Positions 36,140 to 45,649 of a DNA stretch of 64,000 nt are shown here, in pieces. The DNA is taken from positions 1 to 64,000 of the forward strand of contig NZ_KB906675.1 of assembly GCF_000381545.1 (NCBI RefSeq). The letters run 5' to 3'. The translations under genes and the position numbers were made by a program. The notes beneath the pieces were generated by a model. That model worked only from the letters and a program-made list of their open reading frames with translations. It made no database searches and had not been told where the DNA came from. The number at the start of each line of letters is the position of its first letter. The stretch's first letter is position 1. This DNA comes from Rhodonellum psychrophilum GCM71 = DSM 17998 (GTDB lineage Bacteria > Bacteroidota > Bacteroidia > Cytophagales > Cyclobacteriaceae).

Positions 36140-37492
36140 TTATTTGACCAATTGCCGCGCAGCTATCTGAACGGGATCCCAAACACCCGATAAGGGAGGG
36201 ACATAAGCCAAATCCGCGAAAACCAGATCTCTTGCTGTCATTTTGGCCTGAAGGGCAATGGCGATCACATCTATTCTTTTACCCGCTCCCTTGCCACCAA
36301 CTATTTGGCCTCCCAGGAGTCTTCCGCTGGCTTTTTCGCTCAGCAATTTTACAGTGATTTTTTCACTGTCCGGGAGATAGGATGAAAAAACCGAACTTTC
36401 AATCAGGGCCACATCATAATCCATTCCCTCTTGGTTTGCCTCTTTTTCTGACAATCCTGTACGGGAAATTTCCAAATCCTTGAATTTTGTAATTGCTGTT
36501 CCTACGACTCCCGGGAATTCGGCTTTACCTCCGCTGATATTGATCCCAGCGATTTGCCCATGTTTGTTGGCCACTGTACCCAGTGAAATGAAAATTTCTT
36601 TTCCACTGACCAAGTGGTACGACTCTGCACAATCTCCTGCTGCCCAAATATGTTCTGCAGAAGTTTCGAGTTTTTTATTCACTTGAATGGCGCCGCCGGC
36701 ACCGATCTGTATACCTGCAGCTTCTGCTATCTTCGAGTTGGGCTTCACTCCTATTCCCAAAATGACCAAGTCTGCCTTGATGCGCTTCTTGTCAGTCACG
36801 ACAACTGATACCGTTCTGGAATCGTCCATTTCCAAGGACTCCAGTTTTTGTCCCAGAAAAAGATCAACACCCTCCTTTTTCATATAGGCAGCGATGATCT
36901 CGGACATATCTGGATCTAAGGTTGCCATCACCTGTGGCGCCATATCAATCAGACTCACTTTCATACCAAGGTGGAGAAGGGCTTCTGCCATTTCTATTCC
37001 TATATATCCACCACCGATGATCACCGCTGTTTTTGGCTGGTGCTTTTGGATGTATCGGTCCGCGGATTTTCCGGATTCCAGTGAGGAAAATGCAAATACG
37101 CCCTTGGCTTCAATCCCTGGAAGTTTGGGTGAAATCGGGGATGTTCCTGTTGCAATCAAGAGATCATCGTATTTTTGCCAGAATTCTGTTTTATCAAGGA
37201 GGCTCAGTATCAAAATTCTTTTTTTGGATACATCAATTTCGAGCACCTCGTGTTGGATTTTCACCTCAATATTTTGGTTCAAAAGAAATTCCTCTGGTGT
37301 TCGGGCAATCAGGTTTTTTGCAGATTTTACTTCTCCACCGATTAAATACGGTATTCCACAGGCAGAAAATGAGGGATGTTTTCCTTTTTCAAATACCAGA
37401 ATCTTCTTTTTGGTATCCAGCCTTCTCAATTTGGAAGCGGCACTCATTCCCGCAGCATTTGCTCCTATTACAACCAGTAATTCGTTTTTCAT
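36140..37492 (-). CDS. CoA-disulfide reductase-like flavoprotein
   Basis: A 450-residue pyridine nucleotide-disulfide oxidoreductase. It begins with the FAD motif VIGANAAGMSAASKLRR, then SFSACGIPYLIGG with the single redox Cys (about residue 44) typical of CoA-disulfide reductase, NADH oxidase and polysulfide reductase relatives. The NAD(P)H motif is VIIGGGYIGIEMAEAL and the second FAD motif is IWAAGDCAES. It lacks the C-terminal rhodanese domain found fused in some homologues, but a sulfurtransferase gene lies directly upstream on the same strand (161-base gap). A role in handling CoA persulfide or polysulfide is inferred. Confidence 0.85.
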   Translation of the reverse strand: MKNELLVVIGANAAGMSAASKLRRLDTKKKILVFEKGKHPSFSACGIPYLIGGEVKSAKNLIARTPEEFLLNQNIEVKIQHEVLEIDVSKKRILILSLLDKTEFWQKYDDLLIATGTSPISPKLPGIEAKGVFAFSSLESGKSADRYIQKHQPKTAVIIGGGYIGIEMAEALLHLGMKVSLIDMAPQVMATLDPDMSEIIAAYMKKEGVDLFLGQKLESLEMDDSRTVSVVVTDKKRIKADLVILGIGVKPNSKIAEAAGIQIGAGGAIQVNKKLETSAEHIWAAGDCAESYHLVSGKEIFISLGTVANKHGQIAGINISGGKAEFPGVVGTAITKFKDLEISRTGLSEKEANQEGMDYDVALIESSVFSSYLPDSEKITVKLLSEKASGRLLGGQIVGGKGAGKRIDVIAIALQAKMTARDLVFADLAYVPPLSGVWDPVQIAARQLVK

Positions 37493-37653
37493 CTTTTTTT
37501 ATTCGCTTTCCCAATTGGAATTATTTTTTGCAATCAATTGAAAAGTTATGGATTGCAGGGTTTTCCTTTTGGGTTCAATTCACTTTACAACCTTCTCCTT
37601 TGCTTTATTTGTTTTACCAAGAGCCACAATTAGGCCAAAATAAGGTTCGACTG

Positions 37654-38496
37654 TCAATTTTCTTTGGTTACCATCGGTTTATTGTTTCTTGACCATTCGC
37701 TCCAGGAGCCAACATAGAGTTTTGGTATTTCCAAACCAGCATGCGCCATAGCCAACAAGGTGTGGCAAGCTGTGACGCCTGAACCACAATGCACGATCAC
37801 CTCATTTGATTTTCGCCCTGCTAAGATTCCCTCATATTTTTTCTTTAAGGTTTCGGGAGAAAGAAAGAAACCGTCCTCATCCAAGTTTTCCGTAAAAGGG
37901 ACATTATTTGCTCCGGGAATATGACCGGCAACCAAATCGATCGGTTCCGTTTCGCCATGGTATCGATTTGCGTCCCGGACATCGATCACAAGGTGGTCTT
38001 TGTCTTGGGAAACCTTTTCCACTTCAGCCATATCGGCAATGGAAAGCATCCATTTCTCTACTGGATAAGGTGGGGTCTTTTTGACCGTTTCCATTCCAGA
38101 GGACATTGGAAAACCCACTTTCTCCGCTGCCTGAAACCCACCATCAAGCACCTGTACGTTTTTATGACCGATGGATGCCAACATCCACCATAGCCGGGCG
38201 GCAGCATTTGATGCATTTTTGTCATCATAAATCACCACATGGCTTTTTTCTGAAATGCCAAGCGCGGACAAGGTTTCCGAAAACTGTTTAAGGGGTGGCA
38301 AGGGATGTCTTCCCCCTTTGGAAAAATCCTCGTCAATATGGGCCAGCTGAAGATCCAAATCCACATATACTGCACCTTGCAAATGCTTCACTTCATAATT
38401 TGATTTGGCATCTTTCCCTGCACGGGCATCCACAAGAACCAAGTTTTCCAGCTGCGCTAAACTTGGCAATTCATTGACATCAAGGATGGGTTTCAT
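37654..38496 (-). CDS. sseA: 3-mercaptopyruvate sulfurtransferase (SseA-like)
   Basis: A 280-residue two-domain rhodanese. The N-terminal domain is inactive; the C-terminal active loop is VHCGSGVTACHT, where CGSGVTA marks 3-mercaptopyruvate sulfurtransferases (thiosulfate enzymes have CRKGVTA). It takes sulfur from mercaptopyruvate onto the Cys and hands it to thiols or cyanide. Start: ATG at 38496; the frame could begin at a TTG two codons earlier. With the CoA-disulfide reductase-like gene behind it and TauE/SafE nearby, a sulfane-sulfur processing group is plausible. Confidence 0.88.
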   Translation of the reverse strand: MKPILDVNELPSLAQLENLVLVDARAGKDAKSNYEVKHLQGAVYVDLDLQLAHIDEDFSKGGRHPLPPLKQFSETLSALGISEKSHVVIYDDKNASNAAARLWWMLASIGHKNVQVLDGGFQAAEKVGFPMSSGMETVKKTPPYPVEKWMLSIADMAEVEKVSQDKDHLVIDVRDANRYHGETEPIDLVAGHIPGANNVPFTENLDEDGFFLSPETLKKKYEGILAGRKSNEVIVHCGSGVTACHTLLAMAHAGLEIPKLYVGSWSEWSRNNKPMVTKEN

Positions 38497-38691
38497 AAGC
38501 AATTGGTTATGTGGTTATGATGATTTTTTTAGATTCAATACACTTGTTGAATTTTTCCAAACGAATGGATTCACTTTTGTTGGCAATTATCCCAAAGATT
38601 TGAAGATTCGAAACCCTAAAATAAAGAATCACTTTCTCACTTCGCTCAAAAACATTTCAGCCTTCTTAGATTGCTTCTGCCTTGGCTTTAT

Positions 38692-38867
38692 TTGAAGCCG
38701 AAATATGCAATAGGTTCTCCAATAGGTGTTGAAACTGCAAGAAAATCAAACCATTTGGAGAATAAGGCATTGTACCAAAACGGTGAAGTCATGAACAGTA
38801 GACAACCGACTGATGATGAATCATTTTTAGGATGGAATGGGATTGGAAATGCATAAAACGGGTTGAA
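38692..38867 (+). repeat. Dispersed intergenic repeat, copy 4
   Basis: About 176 bases in plus orientation: TTGAAGCCG at the left, CGGGTTGAA at the right. It contains GAAATATGCAATAGG, CTGCAAGAAAATCAAACCAT, ACGGTGAAGTCATGAACAG and GGGATTGGAAATGCATAA. It fills most of the 455-base gap between the sulfurtransferase start and the stop of the alpha/beta hydrolase gene. The rest of the gap has no recognisable feature. Confidence 0.82.
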
Positions 38868-38951
38868 TGGAAAAAACAAGCAAAGGAAATTAAACCCAAC
38901 AATACTGATGATTTTATAAGCAATCCTTTGGTGCCCAATCCCGAACCAACC

Positions 38952-39899
38952 CTAGTTCAATTTCGCTGCCATTTGTGCAAAGACATTCTGCTGATTGCTT
39001 CGCTCCAGTGGTGAGACGCTCGGCCGCAGGCTCAATCTCGTGAAAACATGAATCTCTGAATCCATGATCTGTACCTCTATTTTATTCCCGTCAGAAAGCC
39101 GGAGACCTTTATAGATCAGAACTGTACTCGTCGTGCTGGCGGTAGGGTCAAATTTTGAATGGAATGATTTGATGAATGTTCCAGTGGGTGCGACAATTCC
39201 TTTTTCAAGACCTTTTCGGACTTTTTGTATGACTTCATTGAGCTCATTTATCGTTTGGTAGGGTCTAAAGCGGTACCAGTATTTATCTTCCTCAGCCGGC
39301 TGATCGGCTTCGAGGTAGACCAACATGGGCCCGACGATATCCACGATAGTTTGAAGCTTTGCCGTAGGCACCACGATTGGATCGACAAAGAAAATGTTTT
39401 TGGGTTTTACATGCTTGTCAAAATAACCTGTCTCCATCAACTCCAAAAGCAATGCTCCACTTGTAGAAGAACCCACAAAACTGATTTTGGTATAGCCCAG
39501 TCTTTCCAACAACTCAAATTCCCGAATAATGGCGGCACGCCAATCTTCCCACTTGGAGGCTTTGAAATCTCCATAAGTGCGGCCATGCCCATCCAACAAG
39601 AGAGAGGAAACCCGATAGTCCGCATCGGCTGACCAATCCACAAATTCCTGCCACTCAAAGGTGGAAGCAGAGTAACCATGGGAAGCAATCAAAATGTGTT
39701 TGTCTAGGTCATCGGCACTCGGATTGGGGAATTTTGCGGAGACCAGATACTCCTCAGGGGCATAAAGCGAGGGATCAAAGAGCACATCCCCATCAAGAAG
39801 CGAATCGGTGATTTCAGGTGCATCGCTGCAAGCAAAAAAGAGTGAAGCCGTCAAGAATAGAGGGCCAGCGATCAAAATATTTTTCAAGAGAGTTTTCAT
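38952..39899 (-). CDS. Alpha/beta hydrolase lipoprotein
   Basis: A 315-residue lipoprotein: the signal ends at SLFFAC (Cys about 24) followed by SDAPE, an acidic start that in Bacteroidota favours surface display. HILIASHGYSAS is the oxyanion strand, VGSSTSGALL the nucleophile elbow (Ser) and MDSEIHVFTRL the likely catalytic His. It resembles monoglyceride-lipase or serine-aminopeptidase S33 hydrolases. Substrate unknown. Its start overlaps the stop of the upstream gene by four bases (ATGA), indicating translational coupling. Confidence 0.82.
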   Translation of the reverse strand: MKTLLKNILIAGPLFLTASLFFACSDAPEITDSLLDGDVLFDPSLYAPEEYLVSAKFPNPSADDLDKHILIASHGYSASTFEWQEFVDWSADADYRVSSLLLDGHGRTYGDFKASKWEDWRAAIIREFELLERLGYTKISFVGSSTSGALLLELMETGYFDKHVKPKNIFFVDPIVVPTAKLQTIVDIVGPMLVYLEADQPAEEDKYWYRFRPYQTINELNEVIQKVRKGLEKGIVAPTGTFIKSFHSKFDPTASTTSTVLIYKGLRLSDGNKIEVQIMDSEIHVFTRLSLRPSVSPLERSNQQNVFAQMAAKLN

Positions 39900-40429
39900 T
39901 TTCTGTTTTCAAAAAGTTTGTAGTACAAAGTCATGTGATAATAAAGCGGTTGGAAGGTTCCGGGCGTTTTGCTTTCCTCCTGCGTGTTGACATAAAACCC
40001 AATTCCAGTATTGAAAGAAAATGGGAGATTCTTTGGCGAATAATTCAAGCCCAATTCAGGCGCCAAGAGAACAGCGGAAGATGGGAGTTCAGCAAAAACA
40101 TCTTCTTCCAAGTCGGTATTCAAATAACCCGCATTCAATCTACCAACAAGATGCACTTGGCGCTTTTTGAAAAAATGCCAGCTTCCTGAAAATATATAAC
40201 TGCCCTGTTTGAGTGCATTGGAATTGAAAGCAGTCCCCAGCCGGGAAGTCACGAAATCAAAGCCCACAAAAAGCCGATCCGGTTTGAAATTCGCAAAGGA
40301 ATACTGGGCGGAAACCCCGTTTTCCCAATACATCTGGTGGGTTTTCTGCAAGCGGATGCCTACGTTGAGTTGCTGGGCCTCTGCAAAGCCGGCGCAAAAA
40401 AGCAGATAAAACAAAAAGTACTTCTTCAT
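39896..40429 (-). CDS. Outer-membrane beta-barrel-like protein, hypothetical
   Basis: A 177-residue exported protein (signal peptide ending GFAEA-QQ). The remainder has regular amphipathic strands (LFVGFDFVTSRLGTAF, HLVGRLNAGYLNTDL) and ends in MTLYYKLFENRK. No family is recognised. It is translationally coupled to the downstream lipoprotein hydrolase gene through a 4-base overlap, so the two probably act together in the envelope. Confidence 0.68.
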   Translation of the reverse strand: MKKYFLFYLLFCAGFAEAQQLNVGIRLQKTHQMYWENGVSAQYSFANFKPDRLFVGFDFVTSRLGTAFNSNALKQGSYIFSGSWHFFKKRQVHLVGRLNAGYLNTDLEEDVFAELPSSAVLLAPELGLNYSPKNLPFSFNTGIGFYVNTQEESKTPGTFQPLYYHMTLYYKLFENRK

Positions 40430-40584
40430 AAGGCGTTCATGATTGATTTGTGGTGATTAATACTTAAAATCGATTTTAAAGCTAATCAAATTCATACAGT
40501 TTCCATCAGGCCAAAATCAAGCTTCATCTAAAGCTGGTTTTCTCGAAACGCAATCAATCGTTTATTTGATATTTTGAAGCGTTC

Positions 40585-41733
40585 TTAAAAAGACAACTTT
40601 GCCAGTTTTTCCAAAGCCATTTCCAAATCCCGATCGGTTTTGGCAAAGCAAAAACGCAGCAATTTGTGATCGGTTTTCCCTTGGTAAAAAACAGAAACGG
40701 GAATGCTGGCCACCCCGATTTCCTTGGTGAGTCGGACAGCTAGATTCCTATCCGATTCATCAGTCAAGTGGCCAAAAGACACCATTTGAAAGAAACTTCC
40801 CTCAGCAGGAGAAAACTTAAATGATGTCTGCCTCAAACCCTCCAAAAACAGATCCCTTTTATCTTGGTAAAACAAAGGCAGTTCCAGATATCGGGAAGAA
40901 TTCTCCAGGTATTCAGCCAAAGCATATTGCAAGGGTGTAGCAGTGCTAAAAGTCAAAAACTGATGGATTTTGCGGAATTCCTTGGTCAATTCCTTTGGGG
41001 CAAGACAATACCCGATTTTCCAGCCGGTAACATGGAACGTTTTGCCAAAGGAACCGCACACAAAAGTCCTTTCCCTTAATATCGGATGCGTCATCAGCGA
41101 AAGGTGTTTTCGTCCATCAAAAACGATATGCTCATACACTTCGTCACTGATTACATACACATCCTGGTCTTGGACTATCTCGGCCAAGGTGTTCAGATCA
41201 TTTTGGTTCCAAACATGGCCACTTGGATTATGGGGAGTATTGACCATAATCAGTTTTGTTCTTTCTGTTATCGAGGATTTGACCAAGTCCCAATCCACAG
41301 AAAAATCCGGTAGCCGAAGCGGGACATAAATTGGAATTCCACCACTTAAAAGCACCGCCGGAGCATAACTGTCATAGGCCGGTTCCAGCAGAATCACCTC
41401 ATCTCCATTTTTCACCACAGCAGTTACTGCCGCATACAAGGCCTCTGTGGCGCCCGACACGATCGTGATTTCTTCCTCGAAATCATATTCTACCCCATAA
41501 CACAATTTGGTTTTTTCTGCCAGTCGCTCCCGCAACACTGGCACACCGCTCATGGGCGCGTATTGGTTAAATCCAGCCTTCATGTATTTGGTCACCAAAT
41601 CCAATAAATGCGGATCACAATCAAATCCGGGAAAACCCTGCGAAAGATTGATAGCCCCATGGTCTGTGGCCAATTTTGACATAATGGTAAAAATCGTAGT
41701 CCCAACATGGGGAAGTTTGGAAGAAAGCGGCAT
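40585..41733 (-). CDS. Methionine/aromatic aminotransferase (YbdL-like)
   Basis: A 382-residue class-I PLP aminotransferase. It opens with SSKLPHVGTTIFTIMSKLA and NLSQGFPGFDC, the signature of the YbdL/KAT subgroup that prefers methionine, glutamine and aromatic amino acids. PLP contacts are NTPHNPSGHVW, VISDEVYEH and SFGKTFHVTGWK (Schiff-base Lys). It likely performs the last transamination of the methionine salvage pathway; no other salvage genes are in the window. The ATG at 41733 is preferred to a TTG at 41781. Confidence 0.87.
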   Translation of the reverse strand: MPLSSKLPHVGTTIFTIMSKLATDHGAINLSQGFPGFDCDPHLLDLVTKYMKAGFNQYAPMSGVPVLRERLAEKTKLCYGVEYDFEEEITIVSGATEALYAAVTAVVKNGDEVILLEPAYDSYAPAVLLSGGIPIYVPLRLPDFSVDWDLVKSSITERTKLIMVNTPHNPSGHVWNQNDLNTLAEIVQDQDVYVISDEVYEHIVFDGRKHLSLMTHPILRERTFVCGSFGKTFHVTGWKIGYCLAPKELTKEFRKIHQFLTFSTATPLQYALAEYLENSSRYLELPLFYQDKRDLFLEGLRQTSFKFSPAEGSFFQMVSFGHLTDESDRNLAVRLTKEIGVASIPVSVFYQGKTDHKLLRFCFAKTDRDLEMALEKLAKLSF

Positions 41734-42064
41734 GGAAGAATATTCTTGGACGGAATGTAAACTAGACCTGAAATCAAGCAATCGGTCACACTATATTATC
41801 GATATTAGGATTGAGAAAAAAGTCTTCACTGGATTTGTTTGGTGAAGAATTCACAACAATACATTTTAGCTTTTTGAATCTTGCTTGTCAAAAGTTAAAA
41901 TAATAAGACTGATTCATTTTCAGACCCATGATTCACAAATCCAAGAATAATCTTGTAATCTTACTTGCACCCAAAATTGTAGCCGTTACTCGGCTTTACC
42001 GAACATTTCTACAACCAACCTTTAAAGGGAAAGTCCTTAATCTGGTTATTCATTCAATTTTACC
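41734..42064. other. Divergent spacer between aminotransferase and arginase, no gene seen
   Basis: The arginase frame stays open to an ATG at 41928, but those 63 codons encode no family sequence and contain the arginase promoter. No hairpin or repeat copy was seen. Confidence 0.5.
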
Positions 42065-42072
42065 TACTTTTG
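42065..42072 (+). promoter_or_regulatory. Bacteroidota -7 box for arginase
   Basis: TACTTTTG matches TAnnTTTG exactly and lies 44 bases before the ATG at 42117. The -33 region (CTGGTTATT) is a weak match. It shows that the upstream in-frame ATG at 41928 is not the start. Confidence 0.6.
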
Positions 42073-42116
42073 CGGCGTCAAACAGAATAACAATCAGGCC
42101 CAACGCGAATAACTTT

Positions 42117-43067
42117 ATGAGAAAAATCAAATTAGTGGAAGTTCGTTCGGAGATCGCGGCAGGAACCCGTGGCGCAAGTCTTGGGATCGACGCACTCAAA
42201 ATTGCGAGTTTGGATAAGAAATCAAATTTTTTCTCTCGATTTGACCCGATCAATGTTCCTGATGCCAACAGTTACCTTTGGAAAGGGAATAAACATTCCT
42301 ATGCCAAATACATTGATGGCGTCTATCAGATCTTAAAAAATGTGTACAGTACCATTGAGTTGCTCAGGATGGAAAAGAAATTCCCCATCATCCTGGCTGG
42401 CGACCACTCCACAGCGGCAGGAACCATCATGGGCATTAAATCTGCCAATCCCGAAAAACGACTCGGTGTGATTTGGATCGATGCGCATGCAGATCTGCAC
42501 ACGCCCTACACTACCCCATCTGGCAATATGCATGGAATGCCTTTGGCCATGTGCCTTCAGGAAGACAACAAAGATTGCCAAATCAATGAAATCCCGGATG
42601 AAACGATTCAGTACTGGGAAAAAATCAAAAAAATAGGGGGTGATTTCCCAAAGATGAATGCCAAGGACATCGTTTTCATCACGGTGAGAGATACGGAAGA
42701 ACCTGAAGACCACTTGATCCAAAAATACGGCATCAAAAATTTCAAAACCGAAGAAGTCAGAAGTTTGGGCGTTCCCGAGGTTGCCAGACAAGCCTTGGAA
42801 GTCCTGAAAGACTGTGAACAAATCTACATTTCCTTTGACGTGGACAGCTTGGATTCTTCCATTTCTGTGGGAACAGGCACACCGGTGGCCAATGGACTGA
42901 CAGTGGAAGAAGCCATTGAACTGAACACCACTTTGATCAAGGACAAAAGGGTTTGCTGTTGGGAAATAGTGGAAGTGAATCCAACACTGGATACGGAAAA
43001 CCTAATGGCAGAAAACGCCTTTGATATCTTGGAAGCGACCACAAAGTCATTGGTCGATAACTTTTAA
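42117..43067 (+). CDS. rocF: Arginase
   Basis: A 316-residue ureohydrolase with the binuclear manganese motifs: AGDHSTAAGT, WIDAHADLHTPYTTPSGNMHG and SFDVDSLDSS. The asparagine after THT/PYT and the NMHG segment fit arginase rather than agmatinase. It cleaves arginine to ornithine and urea. It starts behind a clear -7 box and is followed by argS, 176 bases away with its own promoter. With the arginine decarboxylase at 31-33 kb, two arginine-consuming routes are present. Formimidoylglutamase is a less likely alternative. Confidence 0.85.
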   Translation: MRKIKLVEVRSEIAAGTRGASLGIDALKIASLDKKSNFFSRFDPINVPDANSYLWKGNKHSYAKYIDGVYQILKNVYSTIELLRMEKKFPIILAGDHSTAAGTIMGIKSANPEKRLGVIWIDAHADLHTPYTTPSGNMHGMPLAMCLQEDNKDCQINEIPDETIQYWEKIKKIGGDFPKMNAKDIVFITVRDTEEPEDHLIQKYGIKNFKTEEVRSLGVPEVARQALEVLKDCEQIYISFDVDSLDSSISVGTGTPVANGLTVEEAIELNTTLIKDKRVCCWEIVEVNPTLDTENLMAENAFDILEATTKSLVDNF

Positions 43068-43153
43068 TTCAACGGGAATCAAAAGGGCATTGACCTGAGA
43101 GAAAGACAATAGATTTCCTGTGGTTCCTCACTGTGGTTTTTACACATTAAGAT

Positions 43154-43161
43154 TATATTTG
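43154..43161 (+). promoter_or_regulatory. Bacteroidota -7 box for argS
   Basis: TATATTTG matches TAnnTTTG exactly, 82 bases before the argS ATG. GGTTTTTAC lies near the expected -33 position. Confidence 0.55.
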
Positions 43162-43243
43162 TTTTGCGAAAGAGACAATTGAAATTTCTGCAGGACAAAA
43201 AATAAAAAATCATCAATAATTCGAGTGCAATACGGTTCATGCC

Positions 43244-45034
43244 ATGACGATAGAACAACAGATCATAACGGGAATAAAAGAAGCTTTTCAAACACTTTTT
43301 TCACATGAGCTCAGCGCGGGTGAACTTGTTCTTCAGCCTACGCGGAAGGAATTTGAGGGAACATTCACGTTTGTGGTTTTCCCCTTTGCCAAAGTCACCA
43401 AAATGGCTCCGGAAGCTTCCGGGATCAAAATCGGAGAATTCCTGAAAGCCAACACCAAAGTGGTGGATGACTACAATGTCGTCAAAGGTTTCCTGAACAT
43501 ATCCGTTGGAAAAAATGCTTGGCTCGGGGTGTTTGACAGTTTATACCAAAATCCCGATTTCGGACAGTTGCCAAAAAACGGACAAAAGGTAATGGTGGAA
43601 TACAGTTCCCCCAACACCAACAAACCCCTTCACTTGGGACATTTGAGGAATAATTTCCTAGGCTATTCCGTATCCGAAATCCTAAAGGCCAATGGGTATG
43701 ATGTGATCAAAGCGAATCTAGTCAATGACCGTGGCATCCATATCTGCAAATCCATGGTGGCCTACCGACACTTCGGGAACGGAGAGACACCTGAGTCAAG
43801 TGGGTTGAAAGGTGATCATTTGGCCGGAAAATACTATGTGATCTTCGACCAGCAATACAAAAAACAAATACAAGAACTCGCCGAAAAAGGCCAAACTGAG
43901 GATCAAGCCAAGAAAAATGCACCTTTGATCTTGGAGGCGCAGGAGATGCTGCTCAAATGGGAAGCAAACGATCCTGAAGTCATTGCCCTCTGGAAAACCA
44001 TGAACACTTGGGTTTACGCAGGATTTGATGCCACTTACAAGAAAATGGGTGTGGATTTCGACAAGTTTTATTACGAATCCGACACCTATCTTTTGGGCAA
44101 GGACATCGTGGACGAAGGCCTCGCAAAAGAAGTCTTTTTCAAGAAAACCGATGGATCCGTTTGGGTGGACCTTTCATCAGAAGGACTTGATGAAAAATTG
44201 GTGCTTCGTGGAGACGGCACTTCCGTCTATATCACCCAGGACATGGGCACCTGCGATTTGAAATACCAGGATTTCGAGTTTGACAAGTCTGTTTATGTGG
44301 TGGGAAACGAGCAGGATTATCATTTTGATGTCCTGTTCAAGATCATGCGCAAATTGGGCCGTCCCTACGGAAATGGACTTTATCACCTTTCTTATGGAAT
44401 GGTGGATCTTCCCACTGGAAAGATGAAATCCCGTGAGGGAACTGTGGTAGATGCAGATGACCTGATGCAGGAAATGATCGACACTGCCGAAAGCCACACC
44501 AAAGAACTGGGCAAAATTGATGGTTTCAACGCAGAGGAAGCTGCCGCTTTGTATGAAACCCTTGGCATGGGCGCTTTGAAATATTTTCTTCTCAAAGTGG
44601 ACCCAAAAAAGAGAATGCTCTTCAATCCCAAAGAGTCGATCGAATTCCAGGGAAATACCGGACCTTTTATCCAATACTCACATGCAAGGATTGCTGCCAT
44701 CCTAAGAAAGGCCGATCAGCTCGGTGTGGATTTCAGCACAAATGGTTATGCTGGCATGGATAAATTGGAAAATGCGGAGCGGGAACTGATCGTGGTATTG
44801 TATGATTTCGAAAAGAAGATCAAAGCTGCGGGAGAGGAATTTTCACCCTCTCTGTTGGCGCAATATTTGTTTGACCTGGCAAAGGAGTACAACCGTTTTT
44901 ATGCAGACCTCTCTATTTTTAATGAGTCTGACCCGAAAGTCCAGTCTTTCAGAATTGCATTGTCAGCCATGACGGCCAAAACAATAAAAGCAGGCATGAA
45001 GTTATTAGGTATAAATGTTCCAGACAGAATGTAA
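43244..45034 (+). CDS. argS: Arginyl-tRNA synthetase
   Basis: A 596-residue class-I aminoacyl-tRNA synthetase. The N-terminal ArgS-specific tRNA-binding domain covers about residues 1-100. The class-I signature is YSSPNTNKPLHLGHLRNN (HLGH), and the KMSKS-equivalent is GKMKSREG, the form usual in ArgS. The C-terminal DALR anticodon-binding domain ends LLGINVPDRM, a typical ArgS terminus. Glutathione peroxidase starts 2 bases after its stop, so both share a transcript. Confidence 0.97.
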   Translation: MTIEQQIITGIKEAFQTLFSHELSAGELVLQPTRKEFEGTFTFVVFPFAKVTKMAPEASGIKIGEFLKANTKVVDDYNVVKGFLNISVGKNAWLGVFDSLYQNPDFGQLPKNGQKVMVEYSSPNTNKPLHLGHLRNNFLGYSVSEILKANGYDVIKANLVNDRGIHICKSMVAYRHFGNGETPESSGLKGDHLAGKYYVIFDQQYKKQIQELAEKGQTEDQAKKNAPLILEAQEMLLKWEANDPEVIALWKTMNTWVYAGFDATYKKMGVDFDKFYYESDTYLLGKDIVDEGLAKEVFFKKTDGSVWVDLSSEGLDEKLVLRGDGTSVYITQDMGTCDLKYQDFEFDKSVYVVGNEQDYHFDVLFKIMRKLGRPYGNGLYHLSYGMVDLPTGKMKSREGTVVDADDLMQEMIDTAESHTKELGKIDGFNAEEAAALYETLGMGALKYFLLKVDPKKRMLFNPKESIEFQGNTGPFIQYSHARIAAILRKADQLGVDFSTNGYAGMDKLENAERELIVVLYDFEKKIKAAGEEFSPSLLAQYLFDLAKEYNRFYADLSIFNESDPKVQSFRIALSAMTAKTIKAGMKLLGINVPDRM

Positions 45035-45036
45035 CT

Positions 45037-45627
45037 ATGAAAGCAATTTTAACTATTTTCACCCTAATCGCTTTGGCATGCACCTCCAGTGTTCAAAAAC
45101 AAATACCGGTGGAATCCGGCCAAGCCTTTGATATAGATCAAACGAATATGGAAAAATCATTTTACGATTTCAAAATGAAGGATATTGACGGAAACGAGGT
45201 CGACTTTAACCAGTACAAAGGAAAGAAGATTTTATTGGTAAATGTCGCCTCAAAATGTGGATATACTCCTCAATATGAGCAACTTCAAGAATTGAATGAA
45301 ACCTATGGGGACAAGGTGGTCATCTTGGGTTTTCCTGCAAATAATTTTGGTGGGCAAGAATCCGGCACAAATGAGGAAATCAAACAGTTTTGCACTTCAA
45401 ATTTCGGGGTGACCTTCCAAATGTTTGACAAAATTTCCGTGAAAGGAATCGACAAGCATCCCCTGTACAGATGGCTTTCCGACAAAAGCCAGAATGGATG
45501 GAATGACAAAGAGCCCTCTTGGAATTTCTGCAAATATTTTATCAACGAAAAAGGTGAATTGAAACAGTTTTTCTCTTCCTCTGTCAATCCCTTGGATGAA
45601 GAAATCATAAAATTAATTGAAGCATAA
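45037..45627 (+). CDS. Glutathione peroxidase-family lipoprotein
   Basis: A 196-residue thioredoxin-fold peroxidase with a lipoprotein signal (LIALACTS, Cys about 15). The peroxidatic Cys is in NVASKCGYTPQY, the Gln in GFPANNFGGQESG and the Trp in PSWNFCKYF, completing the GPx triad. A Cys in EIKQFCTSNFG fits a resolving Cys, so it may use thioredoxin rather than glutathione. Its lipid anchor would place it at the periplasmic face or outer membrane. It is translationally close to argS and followed by a strong terminator. Confidence 0.93.
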   Translation: MKAILTIFTLIALACTSSVQKQIPVESGQAFDIDQTNMEKSFYDFKMKDIDGNEVDFNQYKGKKILLVNVASKCGYTPQYEQLQELNETYGDKVVILGFPANNFGGQESGTNEEIKQFCTSNFGVTFQMFDKISVKGIDKHPLYRWLSDKSQNGWNDKEPSWNFCKYFINEKGELKQFFSSSVNPLDEEIIKLIEA

Positions 45628-45649
45628 TAATTAGTTGTTTTTTTGCCCT

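Noticed and set aside
41928-42116. N-terminal extension of arginase by 63 codons
   Set aside because: The extension has no family similarity and contains the TACTTTTG promoter box at 42065.
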